A stretch of 64,000 bases of DNA from Candidatus Zixiibacteriota bacterium (GCA_900498245.1 LS998015.1:256380-320379), one strand, 5' to 3'; numbered from the stretch's first letter, positions 9,174 to 18,937 are shown. Notes: generated by a model not told the origin, from the letters alone. Numbers and translations are program-made.

Positions 9174-9773
9174 TCAGTTTCGTGGAATGACACCGTGCAA
9201 AGTAAGGTCGACAATTGATTCTGCACGGCTTTGTCTGAATTTCGCATCGTTTGAAAGTCCCCAAAGCGGAGCAACCACTTTCTCCAACAAAGGAACCATG
9301 AGGTTCATGCCGATAAAGGAAATCACAAATTGTCGAGGATCCATCTCCCGCATTTGCCCGGTTTTCACCATTGCCTGTATCCTTGATACGAGCTTGCTTT
9401 TCAGACCGGATGAGGCAATCCACCGAGTAAGTGCCTCGCCGATGCGCGTGCCGCCTTCGGCCAGATCATGGAGCAACAGTCGGGGAACAAACGGATGATC
9501 GGAGAACAGCGCGCCATAAGTCTGGGCAATTGCCGTCAGGAGCTCCTCAGGGTCGGCGCACTGTTGGATCTTTTGTCCCATGGCCTCGGCGAGCATTTGA
9601 AAGAACCAATTTACAATATTGGTATAGAGAGCTTCTTTCGATCTGAAGTAGTAGTACACCATGGCTTTGTTGACGCCCGCTGCGCGAGCAATCCGATCGA
9701 CCCGAGCGCCAGCGAGCCCGTGCTCCGCAAACTCGAAACACGAGGCCTGGAAGATCGCATCTTTCTTGTTCAT
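9174..9773 (-). CDS. TetR/AcrR family transcriptional regulator
   Basis: A 199-residue repressor-type protein. The N-terminal helix-turn-helix is clear (HGLAGARVDRIARAAGV then KAMVYYYFRSKEALY), and the C-terminal ~140 residues form the variable ligand-binding and dimer domain. I chose the ATG at 9773, preceded by AAGAAGAG; a GTG at 9797 would extend it by eight residues. It lies downstream of, and on the same strand as, the efflux operon, 266 bp after tolC, so it may have its own promoter. It could control the efflux genes or the RND pump, but no operator linking them was identified. Confidence 0.88.
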   Translation of the reverse strand: MNKKDAIFQASCFEFAEHGLAGARVDRIARAAGVNKAMVYYYFRSKEALYTNIVNWFFQMLAEAMGQKIQQCADPEELLTAIAQTYGALFSDHPFVPRLLLHDLAEGGTRIGEALTRWIASSGLKSKLVSRIQAMVKTGQMREMDPRQFVISFIGMNLMVPLLEKVVAPLWGLSNDAKFRQSRAESIVDLTLHGVIPRN

Positions 9774-10039
9774 AATCTCTTCTTTCGGTAACTTCACATT
9801 GCGTGGACCTGACGCAATTTACGATACACTAACAGTACATGCAACGATTGTATCCGCCGCGCTCTAAATCGATTGGCTTCCAGGCAGAGATGATGCTGCG
9901 GCGACCATGAAGAGGCCGGACTTCACGACACCATCATCTCACGTCAGACAGCGAACACAAATCTTAAGTCAATGGCCACATGCTGATCCAGCGCGTCAAA
10001 TAGAGTCATAAGAAAACTCGCACAAATGGGCAACCCACA

Positions 10040-11341
10040 TTACCACATTCGCCTGCCAGTGGCTCTGTCAAGATTGGCAAGTCCTACCGTGTATTCATAA
10101 AGTGCACGAAGTCGAATTAGCCGGGTTTGAAGCAGGGCGGTCTGCGCATCAAGCAGTTCAACGTTGGTAATCACACCGGCTTGATAGCGAATAACAGCCA
10201 TCGCCACGGCCTGTTCAGCTTGTCGAATTTGAACCTCGGTTGTGGCAATCTTGCTTAGGCTCGTCTGGACATCCAAGAATGCTTGGCGAACATCACCGGT
10301 TATTTTGCGTATCATATCGGCAGTGTGTTGCTTTGCGGCCTCTAAGGCGGCGTGCGCCCCGGACTCTTCATATTGCGTCCGATGACCGTTGAACAGTGGC
10401 ATCCGAAATATCAAGCCTGCGTTCCAATTGAGATGTGGCTCGGCAATATTCGGGAAATACCCGTTTTTGAATCCAGAGCCGACTGCCAATGAAAGCGACG
10501 GCTTGTCCCCAAGAGACACCAGATGCGTCTGTGTGGCAGCAACCTGTTCCGCATCCCGAGCCATAACCATTTCAGGGCGCTGATTTTCTGCGGTTTGCAA
10601 AAGGGAATCGAGTTGCGGCATAGGGGTGACTGTTGCATAATCTCCCTTCAAATTGATTGGTGATGCGTCCGGCAATCCAGTCAACTCGTGTAAGATGATA
10701 ATCTGACTATTGAGCGCCCTGACGGCGTCGGTACGATCATTCGTTGCCACGGCGATGCGAACTTGAGTGGTCAGCGTATCGTAATTTGTGGCTGTGCCAG
10801 CCTGGATTTTCTTGGTGCTCACTGCCGCATGTTGCCGCAAGGCGACCAATTGTGAATCGATGACAGCAATAGTGTTCTGCAAGATCAGAGCGTTGTTAAA
10901 TGCCGAAATCGCCTGATACGCCAAAGTTAGGCGCACCAGATCTATGTTGTCCTGCGCCATCTGCCGCGACCGCTGAGCAACCGAGATTGCTGTTCTTTTC
11001 CTGCCAAAGTCATATAGGGTGTGCTCTAGATCTACCTGCACATCATAATTGTCGTTGGGAAACAGTTTCTCGGTGGCACCCCCGACTTCGAGTTTCGCTA
11101 CCGGGTCGAGGCGCGTATAGACGCCCACCAAACCGATATCCGGCCACAATGCCGCCCGGTTAACATCGACACGCGCTTCAGCCACCGTCAAGTTCTGTTG
11201 TGCCTGCATGATCTGCGGCTGATTGGTCAGCGTCAAGCGCACAACTTCATCGCGCGTCAAGGAGTCACCTGCGTTCTGAGACAGTACAGCGACTGGGACA
11301 AAGACGGCGGTCATTACCGCACAAATGATACTTCTTATCAT
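10040..11341 (-). CDS. TolC-family outer-membrane efflux channel
   Basis: The outer-membrane exit duct of a tripartite efflux pump. A 433-residue protein with a signal peptide (start MIRSIICAVMTAVFVP) and two tandem OEP repeats rich in long helices. The ATG at 11341 is preceded by GAGGAATA and lies 5 bp after the emrB stop. The longer open frame up to 11569 overlaps emrB and encodes nothing recognisable, so I rejected it. It is the last gene of the marR-emrA-emrB-tolC operon and supplies the third component of the pump. Confidence 0.92.
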   Translation of the reverse strand: MIRSIICAVMTAVFVPVAVLSQNAGDSLTRDEVVRLTLTNQPQIMQAQQNLTVAEARVDVNRAALWPDIGLVGVYTRLDPVAKLEVGGATEKLFPNDNYDVQVDLEHTLYDFGRKRTAISVAQRSRQMAQDNIDLVRLTLAYQAISAFNNALILQNTIAVIDSQLVALRQHAAVSTKKIQAGTATNYDTLTTQVRIAVATNDRTDAVRALNSQIIILHELTGLPDASPINLKGDYATVTPMPQLDSLLQTAENQRPEMVMARDAEQVAATQTHLVSLGDKPSLSLAVGSGFKNGYFPNIAEPHLNWNAGLIFRMPLFNGHRTQYEESGAHAALEAAKQHTADMIRKITGDVRQAFLDVQTSLSKIATTEVQIRQAEQAVAMAVIRYQAGVITNVELLDAQTALLQTRLIRLRALYEYTVGLANLDRATGRRMW

Positions 11342-11346
11342 ATTCC

Positions 11347-12981
11347 TCACTCTTGTATTGCTATAGCCGGCTTCGTCCCCGGTCCGCGCTTCTTTCCTTT
11401 GCGTATCCGTACGAACAGGATTGGGACTACGCCTAGCAGAATGACAGCTCCTGCCAGCAGAAACACGTCGTCGATAGCACTCACAAACGCTTGGTTTGCG
11501 ACAAATGAACCAATTTGTGCTTTGCCTCTTGCTGTCGCATCTACCAGAGTGCCGCCGGTCGTTTGCCACGCATGAAAGCCGAGCTGCCTGACCGTCCTCT
11601 GAAATGTTTCCGAATTCGTATTTATCTGCTGTCCATAGGTCGTCAGGTGAAAGATCGTCCGCCGTGTCAGGAGCGATCCGAAAAGTGCGACTCCGAAGCT
11701 GCCGCCGATCTGACGGATGACATTAAGCAACCCTGAAGCCTGTGCGATCTTGAAATGGGTGATGTTTCCTATAGCGAGCGCCGTCAGCGGTGCGAACAGC
11801 ACCCCCATCGCAAATCCACGAATCATCAAAGGCGTAGTAATTGCGTGTGACTCGGACAAGTACGATAGGGTGCTGAATTGGTAAAACGTAATGGCCATAA
11901 GCACGATTCCGATCACAATCGGAATCTTGGGCGAAAACCGCGCTGCAAATACGGCTGCCAGCGGCGCGGCCGCTGCTTGAAGCACACCCACAGGCAAAAA
12001 TACCATCCCGGCCTGCAGCGGAGTGTAACCCAAAGACTCCTGCAGATAAATGGGCAGCAGAAACGTGCTTCCAAACATACCGAGCCCGAACAGAAAGCCT
12101 ACCAAATTGCACATTGAAAAATTGACATCCTTGAACAAATCGACTGCGATGAGGGGATGCTCGACCGTGAACTCCGTGACCAGAAAAATCACCAGCGAAA
12201 CTATTGAAATGGAAAAACACGTGAGGATGTAGTTCGAAGTCCAACCACCGGTATTCCATGCCGAATTGCCGCTAGATAAAGCCAGAAGTAGAGGTGTAAG
12301 AAAACCGACCAGCGTGACAAACCCCACAGAATCGAAAGTTCGCGTGTGCGGCGTCCGATATTCGTGCAATATGACCACCGCGGCGAGAATTCCCACTATT
12401 CCAATCGGCACATTGACATCGAATACCGCATGCCACGAATAGTGATCGATCAGCCAACCACCGATGGTTGGCCCCAGCGACACCGACGCCGAGGCCGCCA
12501 TTGACCAGAAGGCCAGAGCGATTCCTCGCTTTTCCGGTGGAAATTCTCGCGTGATAATTGCCATACCCACTGGCATAAGGATTGCGGCTCCTATCCCTTG
12601 GAGAATACGAGCAGAAATCAGCATTTCAAGGCTCCATGCCAGGCTGCAGAGAAATGATGCTCCTGTGAACAATAGCAAACCACTCGTGAACACCAGCTTG
12701 TAGCCCCAGTGATCGGCTATCCAACCGGAAACAGGCAGAATAACGCCAAACGCCAAAAGATACGCCGTCATCACCCACTCTACCCTGTCGACCGAAACTC
12801 CAAATGATGCCATAAGTTTGGAAAGTGCTACGTTGACGATCGTAGAATCGAGTACGGACATGAAAGTGGCGATCATCACACCCATGAGAACCAACCATCG
12901 ATACGAAGGGTGTTCTTTTCGCAATTGGGGGTGGTCAAATAGGAGAGAATGTCGAAACCTACGCCATTTTGCCTTAAGCAT
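11347..12981 (-). CDS. emrB: EmrB/QacA-type (DHA2) major facilitator drug exporter
   Basis: A 544-residue inner-membrane drug/proton antiporter with about 14 hydrophobic segments. Family features: MIATFMSVLDSTIVNVALSK in TM1 (motif D1 region), WVMTAYLLAFGVILPVSGWI, then the motif A area GWIADHWGYK, and motif C-like SASVSLGPTIGGWLID. The ATG at 12981 follows GGAG with good spacing; the TTG at 12984 is discarded. It is 5 bp after emrA and 5 bp before tolC, so the three are tightly coupled. Substrates are probably hydrophobic drugs or uncouplers, by analogy with EmrAB. Confidence 0.94.
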   Translation of the reverse strand: MLKAKWRRFRHSLLFDHPQLRKEHPSYRWLVLMGVMIATFMSVLDSTIVNVALSKLMASFGVSVDRVEWVMTAYLLAFGVILPVSGWIADHWGYKLVFTSGLLLFTGASFLCSLAWSLEMLISARILQGIGAAILMPVGMAIITREFPPEKRGIALAFWSMAASASVSLGPTIGGWLIDHYSWHAVFDVNVPIGIVGILAAVVILHEYRTPHTRTFDSVGFVTLVGFLTPLLLALSSGNSAWNTGGWTSNYILTCFSISIVSLVIFLVTEFTVEHPLIAVDLFKDVNFSMCNLVGFLFGLGMFGSTFLLPIYLQESLGYTPLQAGMVFLPVGVLQAAAAPLAAVFAARFSPKIPIVIGIVLMAITFYQFSTLSYLSESHAITTPLMIRGFAMGVLFAPLTALAIGNITHFKIAQASGLLNVIRQIGGSFGVALFGSLLTRRTIFHLTTYGQQINTNSETFQRTVRQLGFHAWQTTGGTLVDATARGKAQIGSFVANQAFVSAIDDVFLLAGAVILLGVVPILFVRIRKGKKRGPGTKPAIAIQE

Positions 12982-12986
12982 CAAGT

Positions 12987-13967
12987 CTACTCCTGATCCC
13001 TCAATCGCACGATCACCGACATTCCCGGAAGGAAAGTTTTCTGGTCACCAGGCTTTGTCTCGCTCACTGAAATTCGCACCGGTACGCGCTGCGTCACTTT
13101 CGTAAAATTTCCTGACGCGTTGTTTGGTGCAATGAGGGAAAATTCAGAAGCAGCTGCAGCTCCGATTGACAGCACTTTGCCGGCAAACTTGTGACCGGGA
13201 AATGCATCTACTTCGATCTGAACTGGTTCACCCACCCTGATTGAGGCCAGTTTGGTCTCTTCAAAATTGGCCGTGATCCAGATATTCGACAGGTCATACA
13301 AGGTGTAGATTGGTTGTCCCGCTTGGGCAATGTCACCTGCTACAACCCACTTCTTCGCCACAATGCCTGTCTTGGGTGCGATGATGCACATGTTTCTTAG
13401 CTGGGTCTGAATGACCCCGAGTTGAGATCGCGCTGAGACTACTTGGCTGGTCGCGGCATTGTACTGCGCCTGCGTTAGCTGCATCGCCAGTCGAGCGTGA
13501 TCGTATTGCTCCTGGGTGATGACGTCCCCTTTGAACTGCTGTTCGGCGCGTTTGAAATCCTCCTTCGCCTTTCGGAGATTTACCTCCGCCACTGGAACGC
13601 TTTGTTCGATGAACTGCAACGACGCATTAGCCTGAGCTTCCTGGGCCTTGAGATCGACTGAATCGAGAAATGCCAACGGCTCGCTGGCGCGCGCCGTGTC
13701 ACCTTCTTCCTTGGCTAGTTCGACGATGCGCCCTAGAATTTTGCTACTGATTGAAATAGGGTCGCAATCTATATAGGCATCGTCGGTGGATACCCACCCG
13801 CGTAAGTAGAAGTACCAGTAGCCGGCGACAACAGCGGCCACTGCTGCCAAAACCAGCAATGCCACCATGATTCTTCTGCCATGCCCCTTTGATCCGCTCT
13901 TGACTTTAGACGGCCTGCTATTTTCCTTATTGCCATCTTCTGCTATCATGTTTAAATTATTCTCCAT
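12987..13967 (-). CDS. emrA: EmrA/HlyD-type membrane-fusion protein
   Basis: The periplasmic adaptor that links EmrB to the TolC-type channel. About 326 residues: a short basic cytoplasmic tail, one membrane anchor (IMVALLVLAAVAAVVAGYWYF), a lipoyl/barrel-sandwich half starting GWVSTDDAYIDCDPISISSK, a coiled-coil hairpin (about 95-175), and the second half with CIIAPKTGIVAKKWVVAGD, all standard for HlyD-family adaptors. The start is uncertain: a GTG at 13988, ATG at 13967 or ATG at 13949 are all possible, none with a strong ribosome-binding site. It is second in the efflux operon, 34 bp after marR. Confidence 0.92.
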   Translation of the reverse strand: MENNLNMIAEDGNKENSRPSKVKSGSKGHGRRIMVALLVLAAVAAVVAGYWYFYLRGWVSTDDAYIDCDPISISSKILGRIVELAKEEGDTARASEPLAFLDSVDLKAQEAQANASLQFIEQSVPVAEVNLRKAKEDFKRAEQQFKGDVITQEQYDHARLAMQLTQAQYNAATSQVVSARSQLGVIQTQLRNMCIIAPKTGIVAKKWVVAGDIAQAGQPIYTLYDLSNIWITANFEETKLASIRVGEPVQIEVDAFPGHKFAGKVLSIGAAAASEFSLIAPNNASGNFTKVTQRVPVRISVSETKPGDQKTFLPGMSVIVRLRDQE

Positions 13968-14001
13968 TCCAAGCCACGTTGTGAACACAGCCCATTTGGC
14001 C

Positions 14002-14463
14002 CTATCCGTCTGTGTGGCTTTTTTTCAATTGCAGCAGTTTTAGCAGTCTATTCAATCCTGTCCAGATCACGTGGATATCAGAATCCCGAAGCTCTTCAAT
14101 TTCCCGCGTAAGGAGGCCCAACATACCCATCGGGATTCTCCTAATTGTCTGGCGGCCCTTGGATGTGATGAACAACCTGATCACTCGTCGATCCGCATGA
14201 CTTCGCTTTCGCAACAGGAGGTTTTTCTTCTCGAGCCGATCGATAACACCTGTGCTGGTGCTGATGTGCAAATACATCCGTTCGCTGAGTTCTCCCATCG
14301 ATATTCCCGGGGATTCGGAGACTATCTGGAGCATGGCCGCTTGCCTAGCCGTGATCTTGTATATCTTGGACAGCCATCGAGATCTCGAACGGTCAGCGAT
14401 TACCAAAGCTCGCAACGCGCCGACGATCCCTCTGATCTGCCGCTGCCTGCTTCGACCCGTAAT
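14002..14463 (-). CDS. MarR-family regulator of the efflux operon
   Basis: A winged-helix repressor: ITARQAAMLQIVSESPGISM then GELSERMYLHISTSTGVIDR is the recognition region, and KRSHADRRVIRLFITSKGR is the typical wing with its DxR. The longest frame begins at 14589, but the operon promoter and operator lie inside that stretch (14505-14537), so translation must begin later. The best-placed candidate is an ATT codon at 14463 behind AGAGAGG, giving 153 residues, the usual MarR length. No in-frame ATG, GTG or TTG has such a site. A rare ATT start, which would limit its own synthesis, is my inference. As first gene of the operon it probably represses emrAB-tolC until a ligand binds. Confidence 0.85.
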   Translation of the reverse strand: MTGRSRQRQIRGIVGALRALVIADRSRSRWLSKIYKITARQAAMLQIVSESPGISMGELSERMYLHISTSTGVIDRLEKKNLLLRKRSHADRRVIRLFITSKGRQTIRRIPMGMLGLLTREIEELRDSDIHVIWTGLNRLLKLLQLKKSHTDG

Positions 14464-14504
14464 AAATACCTCTCTCGCATAAAATACTATTGGTACAAAA
14501 TAGT

Positions 14505-14537
14505 TCCGATAATAGCATATCGGACTTCCTAAGTCAA
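14505..14537 (-). promoter_or_regulatory. Sigma-70 promoter with overlapping inverted-repeat operator for marR-emrAB-tolC
   Basis: On the minus strand TTGACT (14537-14532) is followed after exactly 17 bases by TATTAT (14514-14509), a near-consensus -35/-10 pair. A perfect 7-bp inverted repeat TCCGATA-N6-TATCGGA (14505-14524) covers the spacer and the -10 box, where a bound MarR dimer would block polymerase. Transcription should start near 14502, just upstream of the proposed MarR start. Confidence 0.75.
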
Positions 14538-15274
14538 GGATTTCTTTGGGAAATATAACCCGCCAACAACTAACTCTGATTGTCACCATGATAACGGTTT
14601 GAGGCTACGCATTGATTCTATGCGATGGATCAAAGGAATGATCGATGAAGTCGCAATGGAATTTTGAGCCGATGATGGTTTTTGCGTGCGACAATCCGTC
14701 AAGAACTCTCGCGATTAAAGGTCTGCGTGGTAAGCGAGTTCGCTGTAATATGCTAATATACAATAAGTTGCCGACGATGAAATCGAGCTTCCGTTCCGTT
14801 GTTTTAATAGCTGATATTTCTTCGCCCGTTAAGAGCCTATTGTCTTACCGTGTTCGAGGGTGATACTATGCAAAGCCAACCACAGAAAATTACAAAAATG
14901 TCTCAAATCTGTCTCAGTAGTTGTAACTCTATGTCCTGTATCACAAAATTGGGGTTCGAATCCCCTTGGGGGCGCTAATCATTTAAGATATTATTAATCA
15001 ATAAGTTACATCGGTAATCCCCCGTTTCCTTCATAAACCCTGTGGCCCTTTCTAATCCAGAAGGACTCAAAAAGGGAAATAAATCCGAAAATTCTTAAAA
15101 ATTCCCAAACTCAGACTGCCAGATTCTGACAGTGGCCATTCTTATATTCCAGAATGGTTTTGTGTGGCAACGTTTACTTCTTGTGGCATATACGTCAATT
15201 TGAACAATTCTGAAAGGCGTTCGTCGTTAGATTAGTACTGTAAGGCATTCGATCATTCATATTAAGGAGGGGAC
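14538..15274. other. Intergenic region between efflux operon and accessory cassettes
   Basis: No convincing gene. A 72-codon frame at 14645-14863 has no ribosome-binding site or recognisable content. The stretch is AT-rich and holds the tRNA 3'-end remnant at 14949-14977. A strong AAGGAGGGG ribosome-binding site precedes the gene starting at 15275. Confidence 0.6.
14949..14977 (+). other. Isolated tRNA 3' end (T-arm plus acceptor strand), possible attachment-site scar
   Basis: GGGGTTCGAATCCCC (14951-14965) is a canonical T-arm with TTCGAAT loop, followed by TTGGGGGCGCTA, which resembles an acceptor 3' strand ending close to CCA. The preceding 80 bases show no matching 5' acceptor strand, D-arm or anticodon arm, so it is not a complete tRNA. 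Such 3' fragments are left by elements that integrate into tRNA genes. No integrase or second copy was seen in the window. Confidence 0.55.
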
Positions 15275-18200
15275 ATGTTAGCCAAGGCATTGTCCATCAG
15301 ATTTTATTTGCTAGCAATTCTGGCAGCATTAACCATTTTATTACCCAGCGTCAGCTTTGCCACCGATGACAACGACGCGCAATTTGCGACATTGAATGAA
15401 GCGGACAGCATCGGTATTGTGGTTGAGCTACTGAATGTTGCCCTAAATAGGCCAAATCAGTTCAATCTGGATATGTTGCAGCCGCTTATGGTAGAACAAG
15501 TGTATTCCTCTTTTCTCCATAACTTGGGCGGATTGAATAATAAGGGTGAAAAGAACACGGCTACTGCTGCATTAACAAGCGGTGGCAAATACACACTTCA
15601 GTTAAGGAATTTTCAAAGAACATCATATGGTTATGATGTTAATCTTCAGATTTTTCTGGAAGCAAGCGGCTACTTGCTTGAGGACAGCACCAAATTGGAG
15701 ATGAAGGCATTTGGGGGGCTTAGGAAAATTACGAACTTGACTGATTTGGTATTCAGATCGAATAAATTATCTCTTCTTGCCAAAACTATCGATTCATTAG
15801 GCGTTAAGGCAAAAGCCGCCTATCGGGTCGCCTCAAAAGCAATGATTTCACAAATTCCCCAAAGTCTGAAAATGTTCCAGGAAGAATCCATCTATAATGA
15901 CTGTGACCGATTTTCAGTCAATTATAGCCAAACGAAGTTTGAGGGCAATGTAATAATGAACAGGCCCTATGGAATCTATTCCGTTTCCTATGTAGACCCT
16001 AACCCCAGTTTCTGCAGATATTTTCTAGTTTCAACAGATGCCAACTGGGATCGCATTATAGCGACAAGATATAATCCATGCGAGTCGGGACATGATGCCA
16101 TTGCGGCAATCGGACATCATGGCGACGACAATTTCGGCTTTGCCTCTCCCATGGGGATAAGTTTTGTTAATTGGAATTGGTTTGTCGCTGATGCATATAA
16201 TGGGAGAGTCCAGGCCTATAGACTTGATAACAATGACAATTTGACTCTAGGCGGCTATTTGAATGCTGGCTTTATCACGCCTGTCGATGTTGCGGCCGCG
16301 CACGTCCCGGGATCAGGCGGATGGGGAGATTGGGTAGCCGCAGTAGATAGAGATGCCAACCGGGTCGTTATATGCTACGCTAATGATGGATCCTTTAAAG
16401 AAAGCTATTTTAGTCTCGGCTCGGGGGTCGACCAACTTCGAAAACCAACAGCCCTGGCTTTTGCCGTGAATCCCGCAACCCACTCTTATGCAAATTATCT
16501 GTATGTTGTTGACAATGGCAATAAGAGAATAGTGCTTAAACATCTGGCCTATAACTTTGAGTGGTGTACGTCGGCGCCCGGTATATTTCCCCCTGATGCC
16601 TATCTGTCTTCAATAGACGTTGATATTTTCGGGAATATATTTGTTCTCGATTCCTATAATTCCGTTTTATACCTGATGGAAAGAGACCTCTCGGGGATCA
16701 TTGCCACTTTTGGCGGAAAAGGAACCGAAGCAGGCAAATTGTTCTATCCACAGAAATTTGCTGTTTCCCATGCCTATCAAAGCACCGATACTGCTGTCAT
16801 CCCTCTTCCAATAGGCAATGCTTTTGTTACAGAACAGATGGGGCCGAATTCCGGAGTTCGAAGGTATGAACGAGGTCTTCAGATACTCTCAGATGAAATC
16901 ATTTATCATCCCAAGGCCAGCAGATTTGGCTCCGACTATCTTGAAATAAATTGGACCCAGGACAATCCTGCCGCCTGTTCCTGCTTTGTTTTCTGGACCA
17001 ACAGCGGGCTTATGTATTACTCTTATACACCTTTCAGAATGCCTGGCACCGGTGGCATTATTGTCGCTTTTCCTTCCGGTGCGGATTCCAATGGTACCGC
17101 ATATGTGAGAGTCAAAATATCTTCGATTTTCGACCCCGGAAAGTATACCGATGAATTTGAAGAAGAGCTTTATATCCAGAGGCATTCTGATTCAATATAC
17201 TCCTTGCCCCATGTCGTTATTGGAGAGCATTGGATAACGTCGTCTTGGGTAGACAATCCCAGCGGTTGTATTTATCCATCAGATATTTACTGGTATGCGG
17301 CTGTCGATGTCACCGACAACTGGAAAACCGGTTTGAGTTATAAATGGGAAAGGGCATCGACCGCACATAATTATGCTACTCCGTCATTTTATAGTTTTCC
17401 TCACCCCAATTATCTAATCGGGGACAGCGCCATAACTTATTCTCCTTTCATCTATTTTAGGATAACCGCGCCGCCAATTTCAAATAATACTCCAGTATAT
17501 CAAAATGGCGATACCGTGACTCTGCTCCAGGTTCAGTTATTTGATTCCAGCGGAGCTCATTTGCGGGGAGCGGATACGTTGCCGCCGGCAAAATTGGATC
17601 CGGATTGGGTCTATGTAAATTTCAACTATCCTTTCTATGATTCCTACTGCAATACCCCCTGCACGACCTGTGCGCCGCCGCATCCGATTGACCCCGGATG
17701 CCCCATGCTCTCTTACTGGGATGGCAAGGAATACGTTTTTCAAAATAATATTCTGCCCAAATCCGAAAGCGAAGTGACCTCATATCAAAATACCTTAGAT
17801 TTCTACCCGATTTATCTGAATGACTTTGATCGGGGCGGGGAATATAAATTTCTGATCAGTGAAGACGAGCAGGAAATCTCCCGATTGGATAATTTTGCGC
17901 TTTATGCAGTTGATATCCCGAAGAAATTCAGCCGTGTTGCTCTGAGTTCCGAGACAGGTTTGGTTGCTCTCACCGACAATAAGACTCCTCCTTATTCTGC
18001 GGTAGCAAACGGGAGTGAAAACATTTTGCCGTATCTCGAACTTGAGGACACAAAAATCTATGCATCCTACAATCCCGGGTATATGGATTTGGAGTATCGC
18101 ATAGCTGATTCTTCGAAAATTGGCAAAATAACCACTGATGAGCCGCCCGGGGGAATCGATCCTAACGACCCATCCAAAAATATCTTGAAGCCGGTGGTAT

Positions 18201-18937
18201 TTAATGACTTTCAGTTCAGCCCCAATATTATAGCAATTCTGGCTCAGGATAGCGTTGGGAGACTTCAGCCGGTGCAAAAGCTATATCCCCGCACCAAAAG
18301 GGTCCGAAAAGGGATTGATCTATCCAAATACATTTACAAGGGCGTCCTGAAGATTCGCCTGCAATGGACCCAGCAAATCGTTATTAATTCCTTGCCATAC
18401 ATAAAATTCGAAAAAACCGGCGCAATAACTCAGCAATGCCAGATGGTTCAGGCCAGCCATTCTTCTTTTGGCTCTATAAGCCAGCAATTAAGAGCGGTTC
18501 GGGACAGCGCTATCTATCTCCGCCCCGGGGAAAAGATAGAACTCACCTTCCGCGGTTCGCCGCCGGCCGATTCGATGCGACGCGTTCTTATTCTAAAATC
18601 GATCGGCAAATATGAACGATTTGGCGGCAAAACAGCGATTGTTGAGACGGCTATTCCTGACAAGTTTGCTTTTAATCAGAATTTTCCTAATCCATTCAAT
18701 CCCACCACCACTTTCCGCTTTTCATTACCGGTAAGGGCGTCAGTTAAGTTGGAGGTAATCAATATATTAGGCCAAAAAGTGGCCGTCCTGGCAGATCGAA
18801 TCTATGAGGCCGGAACATATGACATCAACTGGGACGGGATATCTTCAGAAGGTTATCCCATTACCAGCGGGGTCTATTTTGCCAAATTTACCTCAAAAGA
18901 TTTTTCATCCACAAGAAAGGTGGTGGTGGTAAAATGA
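15275..18937 (+). CDS. Large exported propeller protein with type IX secretion sorting tail
   Basis: A 1220-residue protein with a signal peptide (FYLLAILAALTILLPSVSFA). Residues about 265-540 carry NHL-like blades (for example GISFVNWNWFVADAYNGRVQ, YLYVVDNGNKRIVLKHLA, NIFVLDSYNSVLYL), suggesting a beta-propeller. A middle beta-rich part contains a Cys cluster (YCNTPCTTCAPPHPIDPGC). Residues 1123-1220 are a type A sorting domain (QNFPNPFNPTTTFRFSLP ... GVYFAKF ... STRKVVVVK), which directs passage across the outer membrane and is normally cleaved. The start follows AAGGAGGGG. The stop overlaps the next gene (ATGA). AT-richer than neighbours. The domain types are clear; the ligand or target is not. 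Confidence 0.85.
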   Translation: MLAKALSIRFYLLAILAALTILLPSVSFATDDNDAQFATLNEADSIGIVVELLNVALNRPNQFNLDMLQPLMVEQVYSSFLHNLGGLNNKGEKNTATAALTSGGKYTLQLRNFQRTSYGYDVNLQIFLEASGYLLEDSTKLEMKAFGGLRKITNLTDLVFRSNKLSLLAKTIDSLGVKAKAAYRVASKAMISQIPQSLKMFQEESIYNDCDRFSVNYSQTKFEGNVIMNRPYGIYSVSYVDPNPSFCRYFLVSTDANWDRIIATRYNPCESGHDAIAAIGHHGDDNFGFASPMGISFVNWNWFVADAYNGRVQAYRLDNNDNLTLGGYLNAGFITPVDVAAAHVPGSGGWGDWVAAVDRDANRVVICYANDGSFKESYFSLGSGVDQLRKPTALAFAVNPATHSYANYLYVVDNGNKRIVLKHLAYNFEWCTSAPGIFPPDAYLSSIDVDIFGNIFVLDSYNSVLYLMERDLSGIIATFGGKGTEAGKLFYPQKFAVSHAYQSTDTAVIPLPIGNAFVTEQMGPNSGVRRYERGLQILSDEIIYHPKASRFGSDYLEINWTQDNPAACSCFVFWTNSGLMYYSYTPFRMPGTGGIIVAFPSGADSNGTAYVRVKISSIFDPGKYTDEFEEELYIQRHSDSIYSLPHVVIGEHWITSSWVDNPSGCIYPSDIYWYAAVDVTDNWKTGLSYKWERASTAHNYATPSFYSFPHPNYLIGDSAITYSPFIYFRITAPPISNNTPVYQNGDTVTLLQVQLFDSSGAHLRGADTLPPAKLDPDWVYVNFNYPFYDSYCNTPCTTCAPPHPIDPGCPMLSYWDGKEYVFQNNILPKSESEVTSYQNTLDFYPIYLNDFDRGGEYKFLISEDEQEISRLDNFALYAVDIPKKFSRVALSSETGLVALTDNKTPPYSAVANGSENILPYLELEDTKIYASYNPGYMDLEYRIADSSKIGKITTDEPPGGIDPNDPSKNILKPVVFNDFQFSPNIIAILAQDSVGRLQPVQKLYPRTKRVRKGIDLSKYIYKGVLKIRLQWTQQIVINSLPYIKFEKTGAITQQCQMVQASHSSFGSISQQLRAVRDSAIYLRPGEKIELTFRGSPPADSMRRVLILKSIGKYERFGGKTAIVETAIPDKFAFNQNFPNPFNPTTTFRFSLPVRASVKLEVINILGQKVAVLADRIYEAGTYDINWDGISSEGYPITSGVYFAKFTSKDFSSTRKVVVVK

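Noticed and set aside
11342-11569. N-terminal extension of the TolC-family frame
   Set aside because: Lies inside emrB in another frame, Arg/Ser/Cys-rich, while a good signal peptide and ribosome-binding site mark the start at 11341.
14645-14863. 72-codon plus-strand frame
   Set aside because: No ribosome-binding site, no hydrophobic or domain pattern, in eroded intergenic DNA.
14880-14977. Complete tRNA gene
   Set aside because: Only the T-arm and acceptor 3' strand can be formed; no 5' acceptor, D-arm or anticodon arm upstream.
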